This document shows positions 1 through 7,758 of a stretch of 50,109 bases of DNA, piece by piece. The notes below the pieces were generated by a model. It saw nothing but the letters and a program-made list of their open reading frames with translations. It was not told the origin of the DNA and searched no databases. Position numbers and translations under genes: made by a program. This DNA comes from Natrialba chahannaoensis JCM 10990 (lineage in GTDB: Archaea > Halobacteriota > Halobacteria > Halobacteriales > Natrialbaceae): contig NZ_AOIN01000100.1 of assembly GCF_000337135.1 (NCBI RefSeq), forward strand, positions 1-50,109, in the 5' to 3' direction. Positions within the stretch are counted from its first letter, which is position 1, and every line of letters starts with the position of its first letter.

Positions 1-531
1 GTAGGTGTCGACGGCGAGCAGTTCGCCGTGGCTGGTGGTCGACTCGGCGGCCTCCCGAAGCGCATCGACGTTGTCATCGACCCACTCGACCGTTTCAGCG
101 GCCTCCGCAACGCCCTCGACCCGAAACACGGGGGCGCGGGTCATCCCGTTTTTCGTCACGCGGGCGTCTGCGCCGTCGGCCGATCGAATCACCGAGAGAC
201 CGCGGTTGACCGACGCCAGCAGCGCCCCTTCGGTCGTCGCCATCGGTAGGTAGTGCTCGCCGTTGGCCGCGCTGCCGGAGACATCGACCGGACCGACGAC
301 ACCCATCGGAATCTGGGCCGCGCCGATCATGTTCTCGACTGCGGAGTCGGCCTGCTCGGCGGGGAAGGCGTAGTCGCCGGTAGTGCTGAGGTCAGTTCCC
401 GTCTCGCGTTCGACGAACAGACGTCGGGCCTCGGCCGCGGTGTCGGCGTCGGTGTGCTCCTCGAGTTCGTGGATGCGGAGGTCGCCATCCTGTACGCGGT
501 CGGCGAGGGCCTCCGGATCGGTCGTGGTCAT
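1..531 (-). CDS. hmgA: HMG-CoA reductase, N-terminal part (runs off window)
   Basis: The first 177 codons of 3-hydroxy-3-methylglutaryl-CoA reductase are present; the gene runs off the left edge. The enzyme reduces HMG-CoA to mevalonate with NADPH, the committed step toward archaeal isoprenoid lipids. Seen directly: ENMIGAAQIPMGVVGPV (residues 66-82) and LPMATTEGALLAS (residues 95-107), the class I signature; E101 matches the catalytic Glu of the family motif MATTEG. The start is ATG at 531. It is divergent from the amidohydrolase at 708, so both promoters must lie within about 180 bases. The missing C-terminal half would carry the Lys, Asp and His active-site residues. Confidence 0.93.
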   Translation of the reverse strand, partial: MTTTDPEALADRVQDGDLRIHELEEHTDADTAAEARRLFVERETGTDLSTTGDYAFPAEQADSAVENMIGAAQIPMGVVGPVDVSGSAANGEHYLPMATTEGALLASVNRGLSVIRSADGADARVTKNGMTRAPVFRVEGVAEAAETVEWVDDNVDALREAAESTTSHGELLAVDTY

Positions 532-707
532 GCGTTGGTGGAGACAGCGGTGTCTCCTAAGGGTTGCTGATTCGCGCGGGTGCTTCTGGAGCAGTGTTCC
601 GTCCCGCCGGTCCTGCCCGCTCCGCCCCGTCACGGACCGCAGGCGAGCGCAAACCAGTCGCGTCCCAAATCGGTTTCTCTTTGCCCCTGGTTTCCCACAC
701 CACGACC

Positions 708-2378
708 ATGACCGAAGCCGCCGATCTGCTGCTCACGAACGCGGAGATCCACAGCCTGACGGCATCCGACACCGTCCACGAAGCCGCTGCGATCCGCGAC
801 GGCGAACTCGTTCGTCTCGGCGACACCTACGAAATCGAGTTCCTCGAGGGCGTCGAAACCGAGGTTATCGACTGCGAGGGCCGCACCGTCCTCCCGGGCT
901 TCATCGACGCCCACACCCACCTCGACCACCTCGGCGAACACCTCGTCCACGCCGACCTCTCGGCAGTCGACTCGCGGGCAGAGGCACTCGAGTCCCTTGG
1001 CGTTCGCAGAGACGAAACAGCGGGTGCAGCGGGTGCAGCGGGTGTATCGGGTGGGACCGACGACGCCGAAAGCGACTGGATTCTTGGGTTTGGCTACGAC
1101 GAGAGCACGTGGGACGAGACGGCAGAGTACCTCACGCGCGAGGACCTCGATCAAGTCTCCGAGACGCGCCCCATCGCCGCGATTCGGGTCGACGGTCACA
1201 CGGCCTCGCTGAACTCCGTCGCGCTGGCGCAACTCGAGGACGACCTGCCTGACGAAGAGGTCCACGTCGAGGCCGGCGAACCGACCGGCGTCATCGTCGA
1301 GGACGCGATCGGCGTCGTCAAAGATGAAGTCGCGGCTGGGCGAGCAGAGATGCGCGAGATCATTTCGGCGGCTGCGGAGCACGCGGTCGAACTCGGCGTG
1401 ACGGGCGTCCATGACATGGTTCAACGTTCGACGGCCGCCCGAGCCTATCGCGACTTGGCAGCCGAGGGCGACCTACCGCTTCGCGTGCGGATCAACTACT
1501 GGAGCGACTTTCTTGAGCACCTCACCACGGCCGGCATGCCGACGAACGCGGGCAGCGAGCGCGTGCAGGTGGGCGCGATCAAGTCCTTCTCTGATGGGAG
1601 CTTCGGCGGTGAGACGGCGAAGGTATACGAGCCGTACGTCGGCGCGGACGGGGGCGAGGATGGAGATGGAGACAGAAAGGTGGGTGCAGACACAGACGAC
1701 ACAAGCACAAACGCAAACACAGACACAGACGACGGACGCGGCCAATGGGTCGTCGACCCCGACGAACTCGGCGACATCGTCGACCGCGCGGACGCCGCAG
1801 ACCTCCAGCTCTCCATCCACGCCATCGGCGACGAGGCCATCGAGGAAACGCTCTCCCTACTCGAGTCCACCGCCGATCCGGCCGGCTCGCGCCACCGTAT
1901 CGAGCACGCCGAACTCGCCGACGACGACCAGTTGGCCCGGATGGCCGACGCGGGAATCGTCGCCTCGATGCAGCCCAACTTCCACCGCTGGGCCGACGAA
2001 GGCGGACTCTACGACCAGCGCCTGGGGGAAGAACGGCGCAAGCAAACCAACCGATTCCGCCGCGTGCTCGAGGCCGGCGTCCCGCTCGCGTTCAGTTCGG
2101 ACTGCATGCCGCTCGATCCGCTGCTCGGCATCCACCACGCGGTCAACGCCGGCACGGACGCCCAGCGCCTCTCGGTCACCGATGCGATACGGGCCTACAC
2201 GCGCGGTGGCGCGTACGTCGGCTTCGACGAGGATCGACTGGGGACCGTCGAGGTCGGCAAGCGCGCCGATCTGGTCGTCCTTGAGAAGTCGCCGTGGGAG
2301 CAGCCCGAGGCGATCGATGAGATTGACGTGGCGATGACGCTGGTCGACGGCGATGTGGTGTACGACGCCGCTGAGTGA
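708..2378 (+). CDS. YtcJ-type amidohydrolase
   Basis: A 556-residue metal-dependent hydrolase of the Amidohydro_3/YtcJ family, cytoplasmic; the substrate cannot be named. Seen: DAHTHLDH (residues 67-74) with the metal-binding HxH; IKSFSDGSFGGETA, whose Lys is the usual metal-bridging position; HAIGD and HRIEHAEL, further metal His residues; and FSSDCMPLDPLLGIHH, with the late catalytic Asp. ATG at 708 was chosen because translation from there begins like the family; an upstream in-frame extension to 564 has no family-like sequence. Two low-complexity inserts are present: Ala/Gly-rich near residue 104-115, from four 9-base units, and Asp/Thr/Asn-rich near residue 315-345. It stands alone, divergent from hmgA. 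Confidence 0.88.
   Translation: MTEAADLLLTNAEIHSLTASDTVHEAAAIRDGELVRLGDTYEIEFLEGVETEVIDCEGRTVLPGFIDAHTHLDHLGEHLVHADLSAVDSRAEALESLGVRRDETAGAAGAAGVSGGTDDAESDWILGFGYDESTWDETAEYLTREDLDQVSETRPIAAIRVDGHTASLNSVALAQLEDDLPDEEVHVEAGEPTGVIVEDAIGVVKDEVAAGRAEMREIISAAAEHAVELGVTGVHDMVQRSTAARAYRDLAAEGDLPLRVRINYWSDFLEHLTTAGMPTNAGSERVQVGAIKSFSDGSFGGETAKVYEPYVGADGGEDGDGDRKVGADTDDTSTNANTDTDDGRGQWVVDPDELGDIVDRADAADLQLSIHAIGDEAIEETLSLLESTADPAGSRHRIEHAELADDDQLARMADAGIVASMQPNFHRWADEGGLYDQRLGEERRKQTNRFRRVLEAGVPLAFSSDCMPLDPLLGIHHAVNAGTDAQRLSVTDAIRAYTRGGAYVGFDEDRLGTVEVGKRADLVVLEKSPWEQPEAIDEIDVAMTLVDGDVVYDAAE
1017..1052 (+). repeat. 9-base tandem repeat inside the amidohydrolase gene
   Basis: Four consecutive 9-base units (acagcgggt, gcagcgggt, gcagcgggt, gtatcgggt) encode an Ala/Gly-rich stretch. 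Being a multiple of three, the expansion keeps the frame. This is probably slippage in a surface loop. Confidence 0.8.
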
Positions 2379-2555
2379 CTGTAGTGCCTCGGAGTGACTG
2401 GGGGTGACCTGACTTCCGTGGACCGGAGCGACCGACAGTCCAACGGACAACGTTCGCAGTCAGTACAGCGACCGCCCGATTCTCACGCTTGTTGATCGAT
2501 TGCAACGACTAACTGGCTGTACGAGGTAGCGAGCGCCAATGCGCTCGCGTGGGCC

Positions 2556-3794
2556 GTGGTCGACGTGAACCTACTCGAGAGCCTCCGAATTAGCTGGCGG
2601 TCGATCACCTCCCACAAGCTTCGCTCGACGCTGACCACCATCGGCGTCATCATCGGTATCGCGGCGGTGATCACCTTCATGGTGCTCGGCTCGGGCTTCT
2701 CCGAGAGCATCGTCGGCGATATCGAGGACGACCAAGAGCCGGTGATGCTCGTCCAAACCCAAACCGAACCGGAGGGTGGCTTCGGTATCATGCCGGTCGA
2801 GACGCCGATCTACACGGAGAGCGACATCGAGGCACTCGAGGAGATCGACGGCGTCGAATTCGTCGCGCCAGAGGGATCACTCGACGTGGTCCAGACCGAA
2901 ACAGACGAAGAGCGGGTGACCGGCGTGATCGACGTGCAGGCGACAACAGACGATGCGTTCGAGTTCACACCGTTCGTCGACGGCGAGACGTTCGACGGCG
3001 ACGCTGAGGACGAGGCGGTGATCAACGAACCGGCGAATCAGGTCTTCGAGGAGAACGTCTCGACGGGCGACGAGCTCACGCTCACCTTCGAGGACGGCGA
3101 GACGACGACCGTGACGGTGACGGGCGTCATCGAAGAAGAGTTCGGCGGCCAGACGCCACCACACGTCTACGTTCCAGCCGAGTCGTACTACACGACGACG
3201 ATCGAGACACCTGACGGCGACGACGAGCGTGCGTATCCGCTCCTCCAGATCGGCGCTGAAGACGTTGAAGCGATCGAACCGACGCAGGACGCTATCACCG
3301 ACTATCTTGAAACGGACTCCCACGCAGCCGAACTGAAACAGGACGGTGATCAGATCGAGGTCCAGACCGTCGAGGACGCTATCGACCAGTTCATGGACCT
3401 CGTAAACCAGCTCACTGGCTTCGTCGCCGCCGTCGCCGCCATCGCGCTCGTCGTCGGCTCCATCGGCATCGCGAACATCATGATCGTCAGCGTCACTGAA
3501 CGCACTCGCGAGATTGGAGTCATGAAATCCATCGGTGCAACGAAGCGAGACATCATGCAGCTGTTCCTCGTCGAAGCCGTCATCCTCGGGCTCGTCGGTG
3601 CCATCTTTGGCATCGCGCTCGGTCTCGGCGTCGGCTCCCTCGGCGTGCAACTCATTGGGTGGCCGATGGTCTACCCACTCGAGTGGATCGCCATCGCGGC
3701 AGCGGTCGGGATCGGTGTAGGTGTCGTTTCGGGGTTGTATCCGGCCTGGCGAGCGGCGAGGGTGGATCCGATCGAGGCGTTGCGTCACGAGTGA
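2556..3794 (+). CDS. MacB/FtsX-type ABC transporter permease
   Basis: A permease of the MacB/LolC/FtsX type, about 409-412 residues, in the cytoplasmic membrane. Seen: one membrane helix near residues 25-46 (TTIGVIIGIAAVITFMVLGSG), a large acidic MacB_PCD-like extracellular domain, then three helices (about 290-312, 335-360, 375-395), with the coupling motif ERTREIGVMKSIGATKRDI and the typical family ending ARVDPIEALRHE. Start codon is GTG, either 2556 or 2565; 2565 gives the family-like N-terminus MNLLESLRISWRSI and is equally likely. No ATPase partner is adjacent, so it must pair with an unlinked LolD/MacB-type ATPase. Substrate unknown; peptides, lipoproteins or stress-linked efflux are possible. 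Confidence 0.88.
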   Translation: MVDVNLLESLRISWRSITSHKLRSTLTTIGVIIGIAAVITFMVLGSGFSESIVGDIEDDQEPVMLVQTQTEPEGGFGIMPVETPIYTESDIEALEEIDGVEFVAPEGSLDVVQTETDEERVTGVIDVQATTDDAFEFTPFVDGETFDGDAEDEAVINEPANQVFEENVSTGDELTLTFEDGETTTVTVTGVIEEEFGGQTPPHVYVPAESYYTTTIETPDGDDERAYPLLQIGAEDVEAIEPTQDAITDYLETDSHAAELKQDGDQIEVQTVEDAIDQFMDLVNQLTGFVAAVAAIALVVGSIGIANIMIVSVTERTREIGVMKSIGATKRDIMQLFLVEAVILGLVGAIFGIALGLGVGSLGVQLIGWPMVYPLEWIAIAAAVGIGVGVVSGLYPAWRAARVDPIEALRHE

Positions 3795-3880
3795 GCTGTC
3801 GGGGGTATACTGCAGCTCCGCCGAATGTGCAGAGCCGTCGAACCGCTACCGTTATGGTCCTAAACTGAGACGTTCCGCCG

Positions 3881-4639
3881 ATGGTTGGACTCGCACTGCT
3901 CCTCCTCGGCATCGCCGGCTTCCTCTACACCGGCTACCGACTTCGCCCCGCCTACCACGTCTACCGCGGCGACACCGACGACGTGATCACCGCCGAGCGC
4001 GCTGACGGCCCGGTCGAACTCGAGGGCACCGCAAGCGAAATCACCGGCACTGTCGAGGCCCCGCTGACCGGCACACCCTGTCTCGTCTACGAGTACGAGG
4101 TCGAAGAGCACCAGTCAAGCGGCAAGAACTCCTCGTGGAACACCGTCGACAGTGGGATGGGCGGACTCCCGTTCCGACTCGAGGACCGCACGGCGAGCGT
4201 CCGCATCGAACCGGCTGGTGCCGACCTCGCCCTCTCCACGTCGGCCAGCACCAAAATCGACGGCGGTGAGCGCGAACCCGAGTCGATCCGGCGATTCCTC
4301 GAGCACGAGTCTGATCTCGAGTCCGAGAACTCCTCGCTCGATCTCGGCGTCGTCGAGCTCGCGACGGGGAACGACCGAAAGTACCACGAGCGCCGGCTCG
4401 ACCCCGGCGAGGAGGCGTACGTCTTCGGCCAGTCGCGCTACGACGTAGAGGCTCGCGAGACGATGCGCGACATCAGTGCCGTCGTCGGCGACGGACCGGA
4501 CACACCGGCGTTCGTCGTCGCGGACTCGTGTCAGGACGGAGCCGCCAGATTGCTCGTCAGACAGCAACTCTCGTGGCTCGCGATCAGCGCAATCGTCTTC
4601 GTCTTCGGACTCTGGATGACGGCTGAAACGGGATTCTGA
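3881..4639 (+). CDS. GIDE-domain membrane protein
   Basis: A 252-residue membrane protein with one helix at the N-terminus (VGLALLLLGIAGFLYTGYRL) and one at the C-terminus (LAISAIVFVFGLWMTAETGF) around a soluble beta-rich domain. The stretch VELEGTASEITGTVEAPLTG, followed by CLVYEYEVEE, matches the GIDE/BAM domain found in MUL1-type proteins and widely in haloarchaea. No RING domain is present, so a ubiquitin-ligase role should not be assumed. A TATA-like box near 3849-3855 lies about 27 bases before ATG 3881, supporting a leaderless start. Function unknown. Confidence 0.75.
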   Translation: MVGLALLLLGIAGFLYTGYRLRPAYHVYRGDTDDVITAERADGPVELEGTASEITGTVEAPLTGTPCLVYEYEVEEHQSSGKNSSWNTVDSGMGGLPFRLEDRTASVRIEPAGADLALSTSASTKIDGGEREPESIRRFLEHESDLESENSSLDLGVVELATGNDRKYHERRLDPGEEAYVFGQSRYDVEARETMRDISAVVGDGPDTPAFVVADSCQDGAARLLVRQQLSWLAISAIVFVFGLWMTAETGF

Positions 4640-4659
4640 ACGGCAACGGGACTGCCGAC

Positions 4660-4672
4660 GTACAATTTTTGC
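4660..4672 (+). terminator. T-tract after GIDE gene
   Basis: A run of five T (4666-4670 region) in otherwise GC-rich DNA just after the stop codon fits the T-rich terminators of archaea. No hairpin is needed or clearly seen. Confidence 0.35.
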
Positions 4673-4890
4673 ACACGGAAAAGGGTCTCACACGGACTGC
4701 TGTAAGTCCTTTATCGAGCAACCGCGAACTGTCCTGCGGTTGTTCCGGTAAATCGTTACAGTAGACCGTATCAAGCCGTACTGCAGCGTGATTGGTGGTT
4801 ATTGCAACCACTTGCCACTCTCGCTGAAAGGTCGAACGTGGTGCGCTGGGTAATACATATACAGGATCACACCTTGTTCTAAAGTAATAT

Positions 4891-5187
4891 ATGCCGCGCG
4901 TCACCACCGAAGGTCAGGTCACGATCCCGAATGAGATCCGGAAGGCGCTCGGAATCGAACCCGGTGACGAGGTCGTCTTCGAGGAGGTTGGATCCGGTTA
5001 CAAGATTCAGAAGAAGGAACCAATGACAGCGGATGGTGAGGACCCCTTCAAGAGACACCGTGGAAGCGCTGACAGGAGTGACACTATGCCTGGACGAATT
5101 CGTCGACTCCGTGGAGGATCTCCCCGAGTCGTCGGTGATGAGAACGACGACAACGTCTTCAGAGCCAACCGTGACGACAGCGGTTGA
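4891..5187 (+). CDS. AbrB/VapB-type antitoxin
   Basis: A 98-residue protein with an N-terminal AbrB/SpoVT swapped-hairpin DNA-binding domain: TEGQVTIPNEIRKALGIEPG (about residues 6-25), then DEVVFEEVGSGYKI. The C-terminal half, with DPFKRHRGSAD and GRIRRLRGG, resembles the toxin-binding tail of haloarchaeal VapB proteins. Such antitoxins bind their own promoter and neutralise a PIN-domain RNase. The stop codon overlaps the start of a VapC reading frame at 5171 by 17 bases, as in an operon, but that toxin is broken. A TATA-like stretch (taatacatata) at about 4850-4860 is the likely promoter. It may now act as an orphan antitoxin or DNA-binding protein. Confidence 0.8.
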   Translation: MPRVTTEGQVTIPNEIRKALGIEPGDEVVFEEVGSGYKIQKKEPMTADGEDPFKRHRGSADRSDTMPGRIRRLRGGSPRVVGDENDDNVFRANRDDSG

Positions 5188-5331
5188 TGCGAACGTCCTT
5201 CTCACGCCTCTCTACAGAAAAAGCAGGCCGAGTGCATTGGGGTCGTACGGAAGACGTTGTCTCCCGTGATCAAGCGAACCGTCGGGTTCGCAGACCTCGC
5301 GGAATCTCAGATTCTGCTTAGTGACGAGACG
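5171..5331 (+). pseudogene. Decayed VapC PIN-domain toxin
   Basis: GTG at 5171 opens the frame MTTAVDANVLLTPLYRK, which is the start of a PIN domain (first catalytic Asp in AVDAN). After about 16 codons the frame is lost; it reads off-family to a stop at 5269. Family-like pieces reappear in other frames: KKQAECIGVVRKTLS around 5217-5262 and VGFADLAESQILLSDE around 5281-5330, corresponding to the normal SVRKALS and VYAELA regions. The remaining catalytic acidic residues and the C-terminal half are absent. At least two frame changes plus truncation are needed to explain it, so it is not translatable as a toxin. Confidence 0.75.
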
Positions 5332-5338
5332 CTGGGCG

Positions 5339-5366
5339 TCTCGAACTGCTTGACCCCGAGGCGGTT
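5339..5366 (-). repeat. Short coding-like repeat, copy A
   Basis: This 28-base stretch is 24/28 identical to 31303-31330. Read on the minus strand both copies encode VNRLGVK(Q/W)FE when a few flanking bases are included, and most differences are third-codon changes. It appears to be a fragment of the same unidentified protein gene left at two decayed sites. Confidence 0.6.
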
Positions 5367-5410
5367 CACAATGTATATGTCACCGCTCCAGCGTAGAGTG
5401 AGCACGGACA

Positions 5411-5418
5411 CTTTTATC
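5411..5418 (+). promoter_or_regulatory. TATA box of LLM oxidoreductase gene
   Basis: Sequence cttttatc, centred about 26 bases before ATG 5441. It supports a leaderless transcript and decides for that start over ATG 5426, which lies too close to the box. Confidence 0.55.
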
Positions 5419-5440
5419 AATTCACATGTATCCTCCGGCT

Positions 5441-6424
5441 ATGGACGTAGGACTCATGGTCACGTCGTTCGGGGACGTCGACCAGGCAGACATCGCCGTT
5501 CGGGCGGAAGAACGCGAGTACGACGCCGTCTGGGTCGGGGAACTCTGGGGCGCGAGCGGCGTCGTCCAGCTCACGGAGATGGCCTGCCGGACCGACGCGA
5601 TCGACCTCGGGAGCGCGATTCTGAACGTCTACTCCCGGTCGCCGGCCGTGCTCGCGATGACCGCAGCCTCGCTTTCGCAGGCTTCCGACGGGCGATTCAG
5701 ACTCGGACTCGGAACGAGCACGCCGAAGGCCGTCGAGGATCTGCACGGCATGTCCTTCGATCGGCCCGTTCGGCGCGCCCACGAGACGATCGAGCTGATT
5801 CGCGAGTTCACTGCTGGCGACGGCGAGCCGGTCGACTACGAGGGGCAACTCCTCCAGGCCGCAGACTTCCCTTCGATCGACGCGCCGGTGCCGATCTACC
5901 ACGCCGGACTCGGTCCGGCGAACCGACGTGTCGTCGGTCGGCTCTGTGATGGCTGGATCCCGCACAATATCCCGTTCTCGAATCTCGATTCAGCCTTCGA
6001 AGAGGTTGCGGACGCCGCACGCGAACGCGACCGAGATCCCGACGGGATCACCATCGCACCGTACGTTCCCTCGGCGGTCAGCAAGGACGCCGACGAGGCC
6101 CGCGAGACCCTGCGCCAGCACGTCGCCTACTACGTCGGCAGCGGCGAGGGATACCGGCATGCAGTCTCGACGGTCTACCCCGAGCGAGCGGACCGAATCG
6201 CGACGGCCTGGCGCGAGGGCGAGCGGGCGGCCGCCACCGAGGCAGTCTCAGACGAGATGCTCACTGACCTCGGCGTCGCAGGCACGCCCGACGACGCACG
6301 CGACCAGCTCCGGACGCTGGTGTCGGAGACCGGCATCGACCACCCGATCGTCGTCGTGCCGGAGCCGGCCTCGAACGCCGTGACCGAGGCGACAATCGAC
6401 GCGCTAGCGCCGACGCAGCTGTAA
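5441..6424 (+). CDS. LLM-class (F420-dependent type) oxidoreductase
   Basis: A 327-residue TIM-barrel oxidoreductase of the luciferase-like monooxygenase family; in archaea these normally use coenzyme F420. Seen: MDVGLMVTSFGDVDQADIAV at the N-terminus (strand 1 of the barrel), AVWVGELWG, FRLGLGTSTP (cofactor-phosphate region), and VPIYHAGLGPANRRVVGRLC, typical of MER-like members. A longer ATG at 5426 exists, but the TATA box spacing favours 5441. The substrate cannot be deduced. It is monocistronic, with the next gene facing it. Confidence 0.85.
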   Translation: MDVGLMVTSFGDVDQADIAVRAEEREYDAVWVGELWGASGVVQLTEMACRTDAIDLGSAILNVYSRSPAVLAMTAASLSQASDGRFRLGLGTSTPKAVEDLHGMSFDRPVRRAHETIELIREFTAGDGEPVDYEGQLLQAADFPSIDAPVPIYHAGLGPANRRVVGRLCDGWIPHNIPFSNLDSAFEEVADAARERDRDPDGITIAPYVPSAVSKDADEARETLRQHVAYYVGSGEGYRHAVSTVYPERADRIATAWREGERAAATEAVSDEMLTDLGVAGTPDDARDQLRTLVSETGIDHPIVVVPEPASNAVTEATIDALAPTQL

Positions 6425-6435
6425 CCGGCCCTCTT

Positions 6436-7548
6436 CTACTCTAACCCCACCCGACAGTGCGTCTCCGCCGACTCGTACGCCGCCTCGATAATCGCCAAAT
6501 CCATCACCCCGTCCTCGCCGTCCGGCTCCGGATCAGCCCCCGTCAACACGCAGTAGCCGAAATATTCGAACTCCTCTCGAACCTCGTCTACCGGCGGCCC
6601 GGTGTACTCCATCCGAACGTCGCCGCTCTCGACGATCATTTCTTGGGGCACCACGCCACCGAACGGCGACGTGATCGAAATCAGCCCGTCCGTACCGATC
6701 AACTCGAGCCAACTTCTTGCGTGTGCGTCGAAACTCGCCGTACAGGCAGCCGTCGCACCCGTCGGGAACTCGAGTTGGAACGAGACGTGTTGGTCAACCG
6801 CGTCGAACGGTGGGGCACTCGAGTGGATTTGTGCGTACACTCCGTCGGGCTCGGGCTCGAGGATGAAGCGGATGGTGTTCAGCGGGTAGATGCCGAGGTC
6901 GACGAGCGCGCCGCCGCCGGCGAGGTCGGGGTCGAGTCGCCAGGTGTCGGGGTCGGCGTGGTCGAGCAGTGGGTGGGAGAAGCCGGCGTGGGCCTGGACG
7001 ACGTCGCCGATGACGCCGTCGGCGACGAGCTCCTTTGTCCGGCGGACGGTGGGTTCGACCTGGAGTCGGTAGGCGGTCATCAGCGTCACGCCGGCCTCGT
7101 CGCAAGCGTCGACGATCTCTTGGGCTCGTTCCGGCGTCGTTTCGAGCGGCTTCTCGCAGATGACGTGTTTGCCATGTTCTGCGGCGGCGATCGCGTAGCG
7201 ACTGTGGAACGTGTTCGGGGTCGCAACGTAGACGGCGTCGTAGGTGTCGATGTGGTTGCCGGCGAGAAAGGCATCGTACGTGACGATGTGGTCGATGTCG
7301 AACTGTTCGTGGAGGGTTCGACACTGGTCGGGTGAGCCGGTGACCAGCATGGTCGGGTCGCAGTATCGCGAGTCCGTGATCGCGGGGAGCGCTCGATTGC
7401 GAGCAAAGTTGCCGACGCCGACGATGGCGAGTCGAACGGTCTCCGGTGTATCCGGCGCTGTCGGCTGGGCGTCCTCACGCACTTGTTCCCACTCTGTGCG
7501 CTCCCAGTCACGATGGGTGAACTCGTCGAAGGCGTCCTCGAGTGACAT
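6436..7548 (-). CDS. Gfo/Idh/MocA oxidoreductase, D-xylose dehydrogenase-like
   Basis: A 370-residue NAD(P)-dependent sugar dehydrogenase. Seen: Rossmann motif AIVGVGNFARNRALPAI (about residues 40-56), VYVATPNTFH, the catalytic-lysine motif VICEKPLETTPERA (about 131-144), and GGGALVDLGIYPLNTIRF. The overall layout, including MTAYRLQVEPTVRRTKEL and DTWRLDPDLAGGGALVDLGI, closely resembles haloarchaeal NADP-linked D-xylose 1-dehydrogenase (Gfo6/XacA), the first step of oxidative pentose breakdown. There are no other pentose genes nearby, so the substrate is an inference; several paralogues with other sugars exist. It converges with the LLM gene with only 11 bases between. Confidence 0.85.
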   Translation of the reverse strand: MSLEDAFDEFTHRDWERTEWEQVREDAQPTAPDTPETVRLAIVGVGNFARNRALPAITDSRYCDPTMLVTGSPDQCRTLHEQFDIDHIVTYDAFLAGNHIDTYDAVYVATPNTFHSRYAIAAAEHGKHVICEKPLETTPERAQEIVDACDEAGVTLMTAYRLQVEPTVRRTKELVADGVIGDVVQAHAGFSHPLLDHADPDTWRLDPDLAGGGALVDLGIYPLNTIRFILEPEPDGVYAQIHSSAPPFDAVDQHVSFQLEFPTGATAACTASFDAHARSWLELIGTDGLISITSPFGGVVPQEMIVESGDVRMEYTGPPVDEVREEFEYFGYCVLTGADPEPDGEDGVMDLAIIEAAYESAETHCRVGLE

Positions 7549-7708
7549 TGGTCTGATTCATTACGGCCGCTGGACCGAAAAACGGCTGTTACCAACAGCG
7601 GACCAGTCACGAACAGAACCTATTAGGAGGTCTGATTTACCGACACTTCCATCCCAGTAGCCGACATACTACTTCCGAATGCAACCGATGTGCCGCATTG
7701 AAGGAAAA

Positions 7709-7717
7709 AGTTATTCA
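7709..7717 (+). promoter_or_regulatory. TATA-like box upstream of nadA
   Basis: AT-rich agttattca preceded by a purine-rich gaaggaaaa that could serve as a BRE. It lies 42-50 bases before ATG 7759, implying a short leader. This is the only promoter-like site before the nadABC group. Confidence 0.4.
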
Positions 7718-7758
7718 ATACCGCCGTGTGTTGTCGATGTACCGACGGGTACCATACA

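Noticed and set aside
383-1252. 289-codon plus-strand frame across hmgA and the amidohydrolase
   Set aside because: Arg-rich, spans two divergent real genes in another frame.
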